From Leadbetterella lacunae (lineage in GTDB: Bacteria > Bacteroidota > Bacteroidia > Cytophagales > Spirosomataceae), in assembly GCF_042649125.1 (NCBI RefSeq), contig NZ_JBHRYQ010000001.1, positions 1-64,000 on the forward strand: 64,000 nt of DNA, written 5' to 3'. Below are positions 45,361-54,184 of the stretch, piece after piece. The notes below the pieces were generated by a model, which had not been told where the DNA came from, did no database searches, and saw only the letters and a list, made by a program, of their open reading frames with translations. Position numbers and translations under genes: made by a program. How positions within the stretch are numbered: the stretch's first letter is position 1; each line of letters begins with the position of its first letter.

Positions 45361-47466
45361 TTAATTTGCGGCAACTATTAGCTTAAGTTTGTCTTGCAAT
45401 TCTTTCAGCTCAATTTCCGCTTTCGTAACTTTTTTCAGGTACTCTTCTTTTAGTTTTTCTGCTCCTTTTGAGAAACCAAAAAACTCCATATTGTTTTTTG
45501 TCAAAGAGATTTCGTCTTCAAGTCCTTTGATTTTCCTGCGAATATCGTTTTCTTGTTTGTCTAAGTTTTTAGAACCACCGCCTGACTTTAAAACCACCTC
45601 TACTTCGTTTTGAAGCATAAGTTTGTCTTTCTCCGATTTGTCTAATCCCGAAGCGGCCTTCACATAATCGTTTATGGCGTTAATAAACCTCGTCTGAATG
45701 CTCTGAATATCTTTTCTTGGCACAAATCCTATTGCACCAAAATTTTTCTTGTATTCGCTCAGTTTGGCTAGGTTTGCATCGCCTGCTTTTACTAGGTTTT
45801 CTATTTCATTGCAAATGGCTTCTTTCTTGGCCAAGTTTGCCTTAAATTCTTCGTCTTGGGCCTTGTTTTCATTTCGTTTTAAATCGAAATATTTATCACA
45901 AGCAGCTTTAAATCTATTGTAAAGAGAATCTTTGTATTTTTCAGGAACCTGACCTATTGATTTCCATTTTTTCTGAAGTTCAATAATTCTGTTTGTGTTT
46001 GGTGCAGAATGGTCTTCAGCCGCAAGTATTGCATCGGCTTCAACACAAAGTGCTTCTTTGGCTTTTAGGTTAGCTTCTCTTTTAGCTTCTAGTTTTGCAA
46101 AGAACTCACTTTTGTTTTTGAAGAAATGTTTTAGCGTTGCCCAGAAATCTTTGCTGATATCTTTGCCTTTTTCTCTTGGCATTGGGCCTTTTATAGAGTT
46201 CCATTGGTCTTGAATCGCCATTACTTCTTTTGACTTGGCATTCCATTCGTTTATGCTGTCAGAGTCAAAGCTCAAAAATGGCTTTAAGTTTTCTAGTATT
46301 TGAGCTTTAGCATTATATATATCCTCCATCAGCGACTGGTTTTCTGTCGCCAATTCTCTTTTCTTGTCATATATTAAGTCAAAAGCCTTCTTTAGTCTCG
46401 CCCAAAGTGCGTCTTGCTCTTCTCTAATGCCAGGCCCTATTTGCTTGTATTCGTTAAGCAAGTCATTGGCTTTTTTGAGAGTAGCGTTTGTAAGCGGAGC
46501 ATTTTTTAGAGTTTCTGCTATTTCCTCTATCTTAACTACGGCCTCTTCTTTTAATTCAATATTTTTCTTTCTATCTAAATCTTTCAGTTCATTTTGTATA
46601 CTTCTAATATCAAAATATCTGTCAACCAAAGCGTTATATGCAGACCAAAGGGTGCCATTGTGAGGAGAATTTACATTTCCTGCATTTTTCCAGTCAGACT
46701 GTAGCTTTTTGAAAGCATCCCAGTTGTTTTTTGACTCGCCTTTTTCTTCTACTTCTACAATGTCTCTCAATTGCTGAAGTAGTCTCGTTTTTATTTCGAA
46801 ATAGTCTTCTCTTTCTCTTTCAAGTTTTTGGAAAAACGCATTTCTTTTTTCTCTAATTTGAATTAAAATACCCTCGAAACGGATAGCATAGTTGTCATTT
46901 TTGAATTCAAAACCTTCGTCAGAGCCATTTTCTGCCACGTATGCTTTTTTAGCGTCTTTTTTGGCTTTAATATTAATTTCATCAAATGCCGGATGGATGG
47001 CCTTGATTACATTATCGATGTTTTTAACATCCGAAACCGATAAGTTTCTAGCATTCATGGCTTCTAACATTTTGTCTGCTAGAGCTACAAAATCTTTCTT
47101 TTCAAAGTTGTCAAAGTTTTCGTCAAAATCAGGAATCTCAACTTCTTCTTCAATTTCCTCGATGTCCTCTATTTCATTTTCAGGCTTTCGTGTGACCTCA
47201 GTCATATTTTCCGAAGTAGGAATTGCCGTATTTTGCGGCTCTTCTGCAGATGCATTTGCGTCTAAAGAAGACTGCGGCGAATCAGTGGCGGCATCAGCGG
47301 ATGTAGCCTCAGAAGTTTCTTCTGCATTTGCAGCAGATGATTCTAGAGTTTCCGTTTGAGCAGTACTGTTTTCAGCAGACAATTCAGTTTTTTCCGAAAC
47401 TATGTTTTCGGCACCGGTGTTATTCTCAGTGTTGTTGGTCGGTTCTAATTCTTGGTCAATCATCAA
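45361..47466 (-). CDS. DUF349 domain-containing coiled-coil protein
   Basis: A 701-aa protein without a signal peptide. Residues 1-115 are acidic and low-complexity (Glu, Ala, Ser, Thr rich). From about 130 to 660 there are repeated helical DUF349 units with the pattern LQxxWKxxGxVP...LWxRFKxAxDxxFxxK (for example WKNAGNV near 265, YKQIGPGI near 345, QWNSIKGPMPREK near 425, WKSIGQVPEKYKDSLYNRFK near 505). The end is a coiled coil (EEYLKKVTKAEIELKELQDKL). Family members are common in Bacteroidota and of unsettled function; a relative in enterobacteria (YccE/YtpR-type annotations aside) is not informative here. It is divergent from pdxH, 82 bp away. Confidence 0.85.
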   Translation of the reverse strand: MMIDQELEPTNNTENNTGAENIVSEKTELSAENSTAQTETLESSAANAEETSEATSADAATDSPQSSLDANASAEEPQNTAIPTSENMTEVTRKPENEIEDIEEIEEEVEIPDFDENFDNFEKKDFVALADKMLEAMNARNLSVSDVKNIDNVIKAIHPAFDEINIKAKKDAKKAYVAENGSDEGFEFKNDNYAIRFEGILIQIREKRNAFFQKLEREREDYFEIKTRLLQQLRDIVEVEEKGESKNNWDAFKKLQSDWKNAGNVNSPHNGTLWSAYNALVDRYFDIRSIQNELKDLDRKKNIELKEEAVVKIEEIAETLKNAPLTNATLKKANDLLNEYKQIGPGIREEQDALWARLKKAFDLIYDKKRELATENQSLMEDIYNAKAQILENLKPFLSFDSDSINEWNAKSKEVMAIQDQWNSIKGPMPREKGKDISKDFWATLKHFFKNKSEFFAKLEAKREANLKAKEALCVEADAILAAEDHSAPNTNRIIELQKKWKSIGQVPEKYKDSLYNRFKAACDKYFDLKRNENKAQDEEFKANLAKKEAICNEIENLVKAGDANLAKLSEYKKNFGAIGFVPRKDIQSIQTRFINAINDYVKAASGLDKSEKDKLMLQNEVEVVLKSGGGSKNLDKQENDIRRKIKGLEDEISLTKNNMEFFGFSKGAEKLKEEYLKKVTKAEIELKELQDKLKLIVAAN

Positions 47467-47548
47467 AAAAATATTTTTGTAGAGGTCTAATTAAATAGGA
47501 CGCAAATTTAATAATAATACGTAACAAAAAGCATAAAGGTTTATAAAT

Positions 47549-48193
47549 ATGGATAATTCATTAGTCTCTAGTCTTCGTAAATCGTACGAACTAAACGAAC
47601 TTTTAGAAGAAAATGTTTCCCAAAATCCGATAGAACAATTTAGGACTTGGTTTAAAGATGCGATTGATGGCGACGTAAAGGAACCAAACGCTATGGTTTT
47701 GTCTACTATCAAAGACGGAAAGCCCTCTGCTAGGGTGGTTTTGCTTAAAGGTTTTGATACCGAAGGATTTACTTTTTTTACCAACTACGAAAGCCATAAA
47801 GGGCAGCAATTGGGCGGTTCGCCATACGCTGCACTTACGTTTTTTTGGGATGGGCTTGAGCGTCAGGTCAGAATTGAGGGCGAAGTAAGTAAGGTTTCTG
47901 AAGGAGATTCTGATGCCTATTTTTGGTCAAGGCCAATTTCTAGTCAAATAGGGGCATGGGTGAGCAAGCAGTCTGAGGAGGTTTCAGGCAGAGATGTTTT
48001 AGAGAAAAGTCAGGCTTTTTTCGAAGAAAAATTTAAAAATGTATCGCCTATACCAAGGCCGCCACACTGGGGCGGGTATGTGTTAAAGCCGAGCACCATA
48101 GAGTTTTGGCAAGGTAGGCCTAGCCGACTTCACGACAGATTGTTATATAGTTTGGAAGAAAATACTTGGAAAATAACACGTTTAAATCCGTGA
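47549..48193 (+). CDS. pdxH: Pyridoxamine 5'-phosphate oxidase
   Basis: A 214-aa cytoplasmic FMN enzyme of standard length. Conserved PNPOx stretches are AMVLSTIKDGKPSARVVLLK (near 50-69), GFTFFTNYESHKGQQLG (near 73-90), FFWDGLERQVRIEGEVSKVS (near 97-116) and the C-terminal PHWGGYVLKPSTIEFWQGRP-RLHDR block (near 172-198) that binds PLP. It oxidises pyridoxine or pyridoxamine phosphate to pyridoxal phosphate with oxygen. It stands alone, converging on the OstA-like gene with no gap between the stops. Confidence 0.97.
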   Translation: MDNSLVSSLRKSYELNELLEENVSQNPIEQFRTWFKDAIDGDVKEPNAMVLSTIKDGKPSARVVLLKGFDTEGFTFFTNYESHKGQQLGGSPYAALTFFWDGLERQVRIEGEVSKVSEGDSDAYFWSRPISSQIGAWVSKQSEEVSGRDVLEKSQAFFEEKFKNVSPIPRPPHWGGYVLKPSTIEFWQGRPSRLHDRLLYSLEENTWKITRLNP

Positions 48194-49939
48194 TTATAGC
48201 CCCGGTAATGCAAATGACCTACCATTGACGACAAGCTCCTTGGTAGGTTTTTTGTTAGACTTCCATTCAAACTTTTCTAAAGCCATGTCTGGTTTTACTA
48301 TTTCTCTTGGCGGAATTAGCATTGACTCCGGATTCCCCCTAAATGTTATCTGTTTTATTTTTTTGTCTTTGAAACTAAAGTTCATGTTGCTGCACTGCAC
48401 TTTGTTTAAACCCACAATCTTGTTTTTTTCATCTAAAGCAAAGTATAGCGACTCGCCATTTCCATCTACTTTTATGTCTTTTATGGCAGATGCTTTATCA
48501 AAATAAGCATCTATTTTTCGTCCTTTTATTTGGTTGAAATTCTTAATAGTATCAGATGCCACCACAAAGCTATTTTGTCTAAGCTCCATGTTGCTCAGAC
48601 GATTGTTTTTCATGTAAATAACCACACTGTCGGCTTCTAATTGGTTTTGATTATTCCAAATAACAGGCGTTTGGAAAAAGAAAATTGTGGAGTCTTTAAG
48701 GTCATAAACCAATGAATCAGAGATACTTTGAAAGTCTTTTCTAAAAACCTTTACGTTTCCATCAGCTACAAGTTTCTCCATGTTTCTTCTTAGGTCATCT
48801 TTTTTTGTAGAATCCAGTGGAGTTTTTGAAGCAGTTGAAGTAAATAATGAATCTGACTTCGTTTTTTTGTCTTTTAGTAAAAGGCTATCTGTTTTTATGG
48901 GTTTAAAATTGCTTTTTAAACTGTCAGGTAAAAACTTGTCTTTTATTTTTTCATAAATCAAAAGCGTATCAGAGCTCAAGTACAAGGTGTCGGTTTTGCT
49001 GATGTAGCGAGAGAGCGTTTGTCCCATTATTTTGGTAAGACCCAACTTACCCGTTCTGATTCCTTTTTTACCTAAAATAGTGAGGCTGTCAGTAAAAGAT
49101 ACAAAATACACATTTCCTTTGGCCAAGCCCGACTCCGCAATGTTGTCAAACATCAAGGTGTCTGCTTCTAACGCATAATCAAGATTAGACACGCGAGCCC
49201 TTCCCTCAAAATGAGAAACTTTGGTGTTGATATTGTAAGTGCCTTTGTAAGAAGACAAATCGCCATCTTTGCTTTTTATGGTGGTAAACGACTTAAAATA
49301 AGCCATTTTAGAATATGTATCGTAGTCGAGTGAGTCGGTGCAAAGGGTATAGGATGGATTCAGGATTTCTACATCGCCTATGTAATTGAAAAACTTGGTT
49401 TTGGTATTGTAATAACCCTGATTGCTCGAGAGTTTGCTTGAGTCTTGGTTAATCGTACCGAATTTTGGATAATACGCGATGTCGTTATTGAGGTTATATA
49501 GAATTTTAGTAGTACGCAAAGTTACTTTTTTGTCTCTAAGTGTTACATTTTTGCCCAAAACCTGAGCCATGCGTTGGTTTCCGTCATAAAGCAGCGTGTC
49601 GCCTACAATCGTTAGCGTATCGCCTTGGTTTATCACTACTTTGCCGTATGCTTCTATGATATTTGAAGACTGATTATGAATAGCTTTGGTGCATCCTAAA
49701 AGTACGCCTCGGTGCTTAAAAATTACATTTCCCATAAAGGTTTGGGTTTGGCTTACGGTGTTATCTCCAACCAAACTATCGGCTCTAATTAGCTCTATAC
49801 GTGACTTTGGGCCGTTGTCAGCTATTGGATTTAGAGGTTTTTGGGCCAATGCCGAAAGAGTAATACTGTATAAAAAGCCAAATAAAATCAGCTTCTGAAA
49901 ATATGATTTTATGGGTCTCAATCTTGAATTTTTAATCAT
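48194..49939 (-). CDS. OstA/LptA-like LPS transport protein
   Basis: A 581-aa exported protein (signal ending ALAQ near 33). Repeated beta-jellyroll OstA units are seen from about 45: RIELIRADSLVGDN, TQTFMGNVIFKHRGVLLGCTKA (near 65-85), IIEAYGKVVINQGDTLTIVG, and later KLVADGNVKVFRKDFQSISD near 390. Proteins of this kind bind lipopolysaccharide and form part of the periplasmic bridge to the outer membrane. It is far longer than Escherichia coli LptA, the usual situation in Bacteroidota. It diverges from tilS with a 46-bp gap. Confidence 0.85.
   Translation of the reverse strand: MIKNSRLRPIKSYFQKLILFGFLYSITLSALAQKPLNPIADNGPKSRIELIRADSLVGDNTVSQTQTFMGNVIFKHRGVLLGCTKAIHNQSSNIIEAYGKVVINQGDTLTIVGDTLLYDGNQRMAQVLGKNVTLRDKKVTLRTTKILYNLNNDIAYYPKFGTINQDSSKLSSNQGYYNTKTKFFNYIGDVEILNPSYTLCTDSLDYDTYSKMAYFKSFTTIKSKDGDLSSYKGTYNINTKVSHFEGRARVSNLDYALEADTLMFDNIAESGLAKGNVYFVSFTDSLTILGKKGIRTGKLGLTKIMGQTLSRYISKTDTLYLSSDTLLIYEKIKDKFLPDSLKSNFKPIKTDSLLLKDKKTKSDSLFTSTASKTPLDSTKKDDLRRNMEKLVADGNVKVFRKDFQSISDSLVYDLKDSTIFFFQTPVIWNNQNQLEADSVVIYMKNNRLSNMELRQNSFVVASDTIKNFNQIKGRKIDAYFDKASAIKDIKVDGNGESLYFALDEKNKIVGLNKVQCSNMNFSFKDKKIKQITFRGNPESMLIPPREIVKPDMALEKFEWKSNKKPTKELVVNGRSFALPGL
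48217..48253 (+). terminator. Terminator for pdxH, inside the 3' end of the opposing gene
   Basis: ACCTACC (48217-48223) pairs with GGTAGGT (48242-48248), followed by a T run (48248-48253) on the plus strand. It sits in the last codons of the convergent OstA-like gene, so one stretch of DNA both codes for protein and stops the opposing transcript. Confidence 0.55.
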
Positions 49940-49985
49940 TAGGCAAAATTAACGTATTTTTGTCAAACTATATTTTTTTGAATGA

Positions 49986-51302
49986 ATGGAAGAAAAGTTT
50001 TTAGCATATATTAACAAACATCAGCTTTTTACTTTGGTAGATCGGGTGATGGTGGCCGTCAGTGGCGGCAAAGACTCCATGGTTTTGCTGCACCTTTTGC
50101 ATGCTTTAAAGTTTAAAATAGGAGTGGCCCATTGCAATTTTCAGTTAAGAGCCGAAGATTCAGATGGAGATGAAGCCTTTGTGAGAACATTTTGTGAGGA
50201 ACATGAAATTCCTTTTTTTTCGGTCAAATTTGAAACAAAAAAATATACCGCTCGTGCAAAGGTTTCTACTCAAATGGCCGCCCGAACACTTCGTTACGAA
50301 TGGTTTGAGAAGTTGCTTAAAGAAGAAAAATACGATTATTTGGCAACAGCCCACCACCTCAACGATAGCATAGAAACTTTAATTCTTAATATTTCGAAAG
50401 GAACAGGACCTAAGGGCTTAAGTTCAATCCCAAATAAGACCCAAAACATCGTAAGGCCGCTACTTTTTGCCTCATCTGAAAATATAAAAAACTATATAGA
50501 TACTAATGCCATAACTTGGCGTGAAGACGTTTCGAACGCTACCACAGATTATCAACGAAACAAAATCAGACATGAGGTTATGCCTGTTTTGAAAGAAATA
50601 AACCCGGGATTGGAGCAAACGGTAAGCATAAACCTAGAGCGATTTGTCGACTTGCGGGCTATTTTTGAGCATCAACTCTCAGAATTTGAAAAGCAAGTGC
50701 TTGAAATTCAGTCTGATGGAGTTTTGATTGATTTTGAAAAGGTAATGGCTTTTGCCGGACATCCTTTGCTTTTAGAAGAATACCTAAAGCCTTTTGGGTT
50801 TAATATAAATCAAGTAAAGGACATGCTTGCGTCTAATAATTCAGGTACCAGTTTTTTATCAGAAAGTCATCAAATTCTTTGTGGAAGGAAGTCGTGGTTT
50901 TTAAGTGAAAAATCACAACATGAATTTAAGCCTTTAGTAATTAGTGGATTTGGTGAGTTTTCATTTGGGGTAAATAAGTTAATTGTAGAAAAAGTAGGAT
51001 CCGACATTGCTACCGCAGATTTGAAAAACCCAAGCTTCGCTTTTTTAGAATTGGACAAAATCCAATGGCCTTTAACGCTCCGCACTTGGCAGCAAGGAGA
51101 CGTATTTGTGCCTTTCGGAATGAAAGGTAAGAAACTGATTTCTGACTTTTTGATCGACCTGAAAATAGAACCACACCACAAAAAAACACAACTGCTACTG
51201 TGCGACCAAACTCAAGTACTTTGGGTTTGCAAAAGACGTATAAGCGATAACTATAGATGCTCCGAAAATAGTAAAAATGTCTTAAAGTTAACTTTTTTTT
51301 AA
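49986..51302 (+). CDS. tilS: tRNA(Ile)-lysidine synthetase
   Basis: A 438-aa cytoplasmic enzyme. The PP-loop ATP motif SGGKDS is near residue 27-32 (VMVAVSGGKDSMVLLHLLHA). HHLNDSIETLILNISKGTGPKGL (near 121-143) and NATTDYQRNKIRHEVMPVL (near 183-201) are TilS signatures. A C-terminal substrate-binding domain ends FGMKGKKLISDFLIDLKI. It ligates lysine to C34 of the minor tRNA-Ile so that AUA is read as isoleucine. Length and order are normal. The gene runs toward the OmpA/PD40 gene, 132 bp away. Confidence 0.97.
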   Translation: MEEKFLAYINKHQLFTLVDRVMVAVSGGKDSMVLLHLLHALKFKIGVAHCNFQLRAEDSDGDEAFVRTFCEEHEIPFFSVKFETKKYTARAKVSTQMAARTLRYEWFEKLLKEEKYDYLATAHHLNDSIETLILNISKGTGPKGLSSIPNKTQNIVRPLLFASSENIKNYIDTNAITWREDVSNATTDYQRNKIRHEVMPVLKEINPGLEQTVSINLERFVDLRAIFEHQLSEFEKQVLEIQSDGVLIDFEKVMAFAGHPLLLEEYLKPFGFNINQVKDMLASNNSGTSFLSESHQILCGRKSWFLSEKSQHEFKPLVISGFGEFSFGVNKLIVEKVGSDIATADLKNPSFAFLELDKIQWPLTLRTWQQGDVFVPFGMKGKKLISDFLIDLKIEPHHKKTQLLLCDQTQVLWVCKRRISDNYRCSENSKNVLKLTFF

Positions 51303-51434
51303 ATATTAAATATTTGATTATTAGTATTTTGTAATCTTGATTTTCAGTAATTTTATTTTTTGGCACGCAGTTTGATAATTGATTAGGTACAAAGAAAAAA
51401 AACCTTAGTTTTTCCTAATTAATATAAATTTAAA
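51303..51434 (+). promoter_or_regulatory. Promoter region of the OmpA/PD40 gene
   Basis: Two candidate promoters are visible. A Bacteroidota-type one has TTTG (51328-51331) and TAATTTTA (51348-51355, one mismatch to TAnnTTTG), but the spacing of 16 nt is short. A sigma-54-like one is TGGCAC (51361-51366) then TTGAT (51372-51376) with five bases between, where the consensus has TTGCA/T. Neither is proven. Confidence 0.3.
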
Positions 51435-53765
51435 ATGCTGTCCTTAACTAGAAATACGTACGGCCTCCTCGTAGTTTGCTTGCTGATGTTTTCACAAACA
51501 ATGGCACAAATGAGTCGTTTTAAAGCGGCAAACAGTGAGTTCGAAAAAATGTCCTATCCACAAGCTATCCGAAATTATGAAACCTATTTGGCTTCATCCG
51601 CAGGCAAAAATGAGCATCAAAAAGAAGCTTTGGAGAAATTGGCTTTTTGCTACCGAAAACTACAAGACACCAAAAACGCCGAGCGAGTATATAAAGACCT
51701 TTTTAAAACTTATGAAAGTAAGTTAGAAAGTGAGCAGTACTTGTTTTATGCTCAGTCGCTGGCCAACAACGGTAAATACCGCGAGTCTCAAAAATATTAC
51801 AGCAAATACGGCGAACAACAAAAAGAAGACCTCCGAGGACGGAAATTTACAGTCGCCTACATGGACAACTCTATGTTTTTCAAAGATTCGGCCCTTTATA
51901 AAGTTGACTATCTGTATCCTATTAACTCCAAATATTCTGATTTTAGCCCAATGTATTACGAAAACGGCCTCGTGTTTGTTTCGGCAAGAAATGAGGGCTC
52001 AGGCATAAAACGTATTTTTAACCAAAATGAAACTCCTTTTTTAGACTTATTTCTTTTTAGTGATACCATGCAGCTAGCTCGCGAAACCAGGAAGTTAGCT
52101 TCGCTAGACGCTCAGCAAGCTACTTTGGGTTCTGGAAGTAAAGGTAATAAGCCTTCAAAAGTAAGTAACGATTCATTTGAAGAAGTAGTAGAGCCCGAAA
52201 TAGACGAGTTTAGCAAAGCTCTGAATACCAAATATCACGAAGGCCCGGTTACTTTTTTCAACGATTATAAAAAACTGATTTTTACTAGAAATAACTACAA
52301 TAAAGGCCGGTCAAGAAAAAGTGAGAGTGGTGTAAATATGCTCAAACTCTACATCGCTACCAAAAAAGGGAGCAAGTGGGGAGATGTAAAAGAGCTTCCA
52401 TTTAACTCCGACGATTATTCTACGGGGCATCCGGCACTGTCAACGGACAACCGAAAACTGTATTTTGTGTCTGATATGGCGGGTGGCTACGGCGGCACCG
52501 ATATATACGTGGTAGACTACAAAGACGGGCAATGGGGATCACCTGTAAACCTTGGCAGAGAGGTGAACACTGAAGGAAACGAGATGTTTCCGTATATGGA
52601 TGAGGCTGGCAATTTCTATTTCGCTTCAGACGGTCATGCGGGTTTGGGTGGCATGGATATTTTTTACATGGAATTTAGGAATGGTTTGCCATTTGGTGAA
52701 GTAGAAAACCTTGGGTATCCGATAAACTCTACCAAAGATGACTTTGGCTTAATCACGCGAGCGGATCGTTCAAGCGGATATTTTAGTTCAAATCGTAAAA
52801 AAGGCTATTCAGACGATAATATATATGCATTCCAAAAAGGCTGCAAAATGCTTGAGCTGTTTGTCTACGACGCAAATACGCAGCAGCCAATCAGAGATAC
52901 GGAGTTGAGATTGGTGAAAAATGGGGTGAACAAACAAATGTATTTGACCAATTCGAGTGGTGCCACTTCGGTGTGTTTGGAGTCCGGAGTAGACTTCTCT
53001 TTTAAGGCCTTTAAAGAGGGTTACGAAGTTGGGAGTATCACCTATGGATCTATGTCGAGTTCGCTTTCTAAAAACCAAGTGTTAAAGATATATTTGGAGC
53101 CAAGCAGAAGGCAAATGGTTAAGGGTAAAATCATTTCGGAGCTGAACCAAAAGCCTATTCCTGGAGCAGTGGTAACACTTGAAAATCAGAAAGATGGTAG
53201 CATAGAGACCGTAATAACAGGAATGGACGGACGCTACACATTTATGCCAGATCGTGACGGGAAATATTTAGTGACTGCCGTAAAAGAAAATTACGCCAAA
53301 AACACCGAAAATATAGGTAAAGTTAAGTCCTCGAGAAGAAATTCGACAATTGAACAAAACTTTGGCATGATTGGTGAAGGTGATATATTTAAGATAGACA
53401 ATATCTATTATGATTTTAGTAAATCTGAAATAAGGGCAGACGCCAGAAAGGCCATTGACACAAAGCTTATACCGATTTTAGAAAAGTATCCAGATATTCA
53501 AATCGAAATTAGATCACATACAGACAGCAGAGCTACCTCAGAGCACAATCAAAAGCTCTCAGACGAAAGGGCTCAAGAGACTGTTAAATATTTAATCAAA
53601 AAAGGTATAGATCCTTACAGATTAACAGCCAGAGGATATGGTGAGACGGAGTTGGTAAATGTATGCGAAGACGGAATTCCGTGTTCGGAAGAGAAGCACC
53701 AAGAAAACCGAAGGACGGAGTTTAAGGTGTTGAGCATCAGAGAGGTTTATAGTTACAGAAAGTAA
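51435..53765 (+). CDS. OmpA-family protein with TPR, PD40 propeller and regulatory-like domain (PorE-like)
   Basis: A 776-aa envelope protein with signal peptide ending TMAQ. In order: TPR-like helices at about 30-125; PD40/WD40-like beta-propeller units at about 145-450 (DFSPMYYENGLVFVSAR, GHPALSTDNRKLYFVSDMAGG, DDFGLITRADRSSGYFSSNR); carboxypeptidase-regulatory-like domains at about 460-630; and an OmpA peptidoglycan-binding domain at about 650-770 (YYDFSKSEIRADARKAIDTK, EIRSHTDSRATSEHNQKLSD, TARGYGETELVN). This order is the same as PorE of the type IX secretion system, which links the secretion ring to peptidoglycan. Several paralogues of this shape exist in Bacteroidota, so PorE identity is only probable. 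No other T9SS genes are in the window. Confidence 0.85.
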   Translation: MLSLTRNTYGLLVVCLLMFSQTMAQMSRFKAANSEFEKMSYPQAIRNYETYLASSAGKNEHQKEALEKLAFCYRKLQDTKNAERVYKDLFKTYESKLESEQYLFYAQSLANNGKYRESQKYYSKYGEQQKEDLRGRKFTVAYMDNSMFFKDSALYKVDYLYPINSKYSDFSPMYYENGLVFVSARNEGSGIKRIFNQNETPFLDLFLFSDTMQLARETRKLASLDAQQATLGSGSKGNKPSKVSNDSFEEVVEPEIDEFSKALNTKYHEGPVTFFNDYKKLIFTRNNYNKGRSRKSESGVNMLKLYIATKKGSKWGDVKELPFNSDDYSTGHPALSTDNRKLYFVSDMAGGYGGTDIYVVDYKDGQWGSPVNLGREVNTEGNEMFPYMDEAGNFYFASDGHAGLGGMDIFYMEFRNGLPFGEVENLGYPINSTKDDFGLITRADRSSGYFSSNRKKGYSDDNIYAFQKGCKMLELFVYDANTQQPIRDTELRLVKNGVNKQMYLTNSSGATSVCLESGVDFSFKAFKEGYEVGSITYGSMSSSLSKNQVLKIYLEPSRRQMVKGKIISELNQKPIPGAVVTLENQKDGSIETVITGMDGRYTFMPDRDGKYLVTAVKENYAKNTENIGKVKSSRRNSTIEQNFGMIGEGDIFKIDNIYYDFSKSEIRADARKAIDTKLIPILEKYPDIQIEIRSHTDSRATSEHNQKLSDERAQETVKYLIKKGIDPYRLTARGYGETELVNVCEDGIPCSEEKHQENRRTEFKVLSIREVYSYRK

Positions 53766-53766
53766 G

Positions 53767-53836
53767 ATTTTTTTTCATAGTTTAGGGTTAAGGTTAATGT
53801 CATAAAAAGCATTGCCAAATTGAGCGATGCTTTTTT
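53767..53836 (+). repeat. 70-bp hairpin repeat, copy 1 (also terminator of the OmpA/PD40 gene)
   Basis: It begins two bases after the OmpA/PD40 stop. A T-rich block is followed by CATAGTTTAGGGTTAAGGTTA, then GCATTGC (53809-53815) pairing with GCGATGC (53824-53830) and six Ts. It shares the same plan with copies 2 and 3 but is the most divergent. It should end transcription from the upstream gene. Confidence 0.8.
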
Positions 53837-53909
53837 ATCTTTCCCAAACAAAAGTTTTTTAAAGTGGTGTATTATAAATAATTGAAGTATTTAGCTCCCA
53901 CTTAAAGTT

Positions 53910-53982
53910 AGTTTTTTTTTTCATAGTTTAAGGTTAAGGTTTATTGGAAAGGCATCAACAGTTTGCTTGATGCTTTTTTTTT
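53910..53982 (+). repeat. 70-bp hairpin repeat, copy 2
   Basis: A ten-T block, then CATAGTTTAAGGTTAAGGTT, TATTGGAAAG, then stem GCATCAA (53952-53958) with TTGATGC (53967-53973) and nine Ts. The CATAG core lies 146 bp after that of copy 1. The roughly 75 bp between copies is unrelated sequence. As no gene precedes it, it may be the 3' end of a small RNA. Confidence 0.8.
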
Positions 53983-54064
53983 CTTCTCCTTATAAGAACA
54001 GAAATATTAAAATAGGTTTTAGATAAAACCATAATTGGTTAAAACGACAAACTTATTAGAAGAT

Positions 54065-54136
54065 AGTTTTTTTTTTCATAGTTTAAGGTTAAGGTTTATT
54101 GGAAAAGCATCATCAATTTTGAATGATGCTTTTTTT
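54065..54136 (+). repeat. 70-bp hairpin repeat, copy 3
   Basis: It is nearly identical to copy 2 in the 5' half (CATAGTTTAAGGTTAAGGTT at 54078 onward). The stem has GCATCAT (54107-54113) with ATGATGC (54123-54129), and seven Ts follow. Stem sequences differ between copies while base pairing is kept. It ends 49 bp before recN. On the minus strand each copy shows an ATG followed by a run of A, so a short leader frame in that direction is also conceivable. Confidence 0.8.
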
Positions 54137-54184
54137 GTTTCCTACTGAATCTATCTTTAATTTTGGGGAAACCATTTTTTTAAA

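Noticed and set aside
51361..51376. Sigma-54 promoter before the OmpA/PD40 gene as a firm call
   Set aside because: The -24 element matches well but the -12 element has GA instead of the nearly invariant GC; kept only as a weak candidate.
53767..54136. Possible small CRISPR array
   Set aside because: Only three units, unequal spacing (146 and 156 bp), repeats of about 70 bp that end in terminator-like hairpins, and no cas genes.
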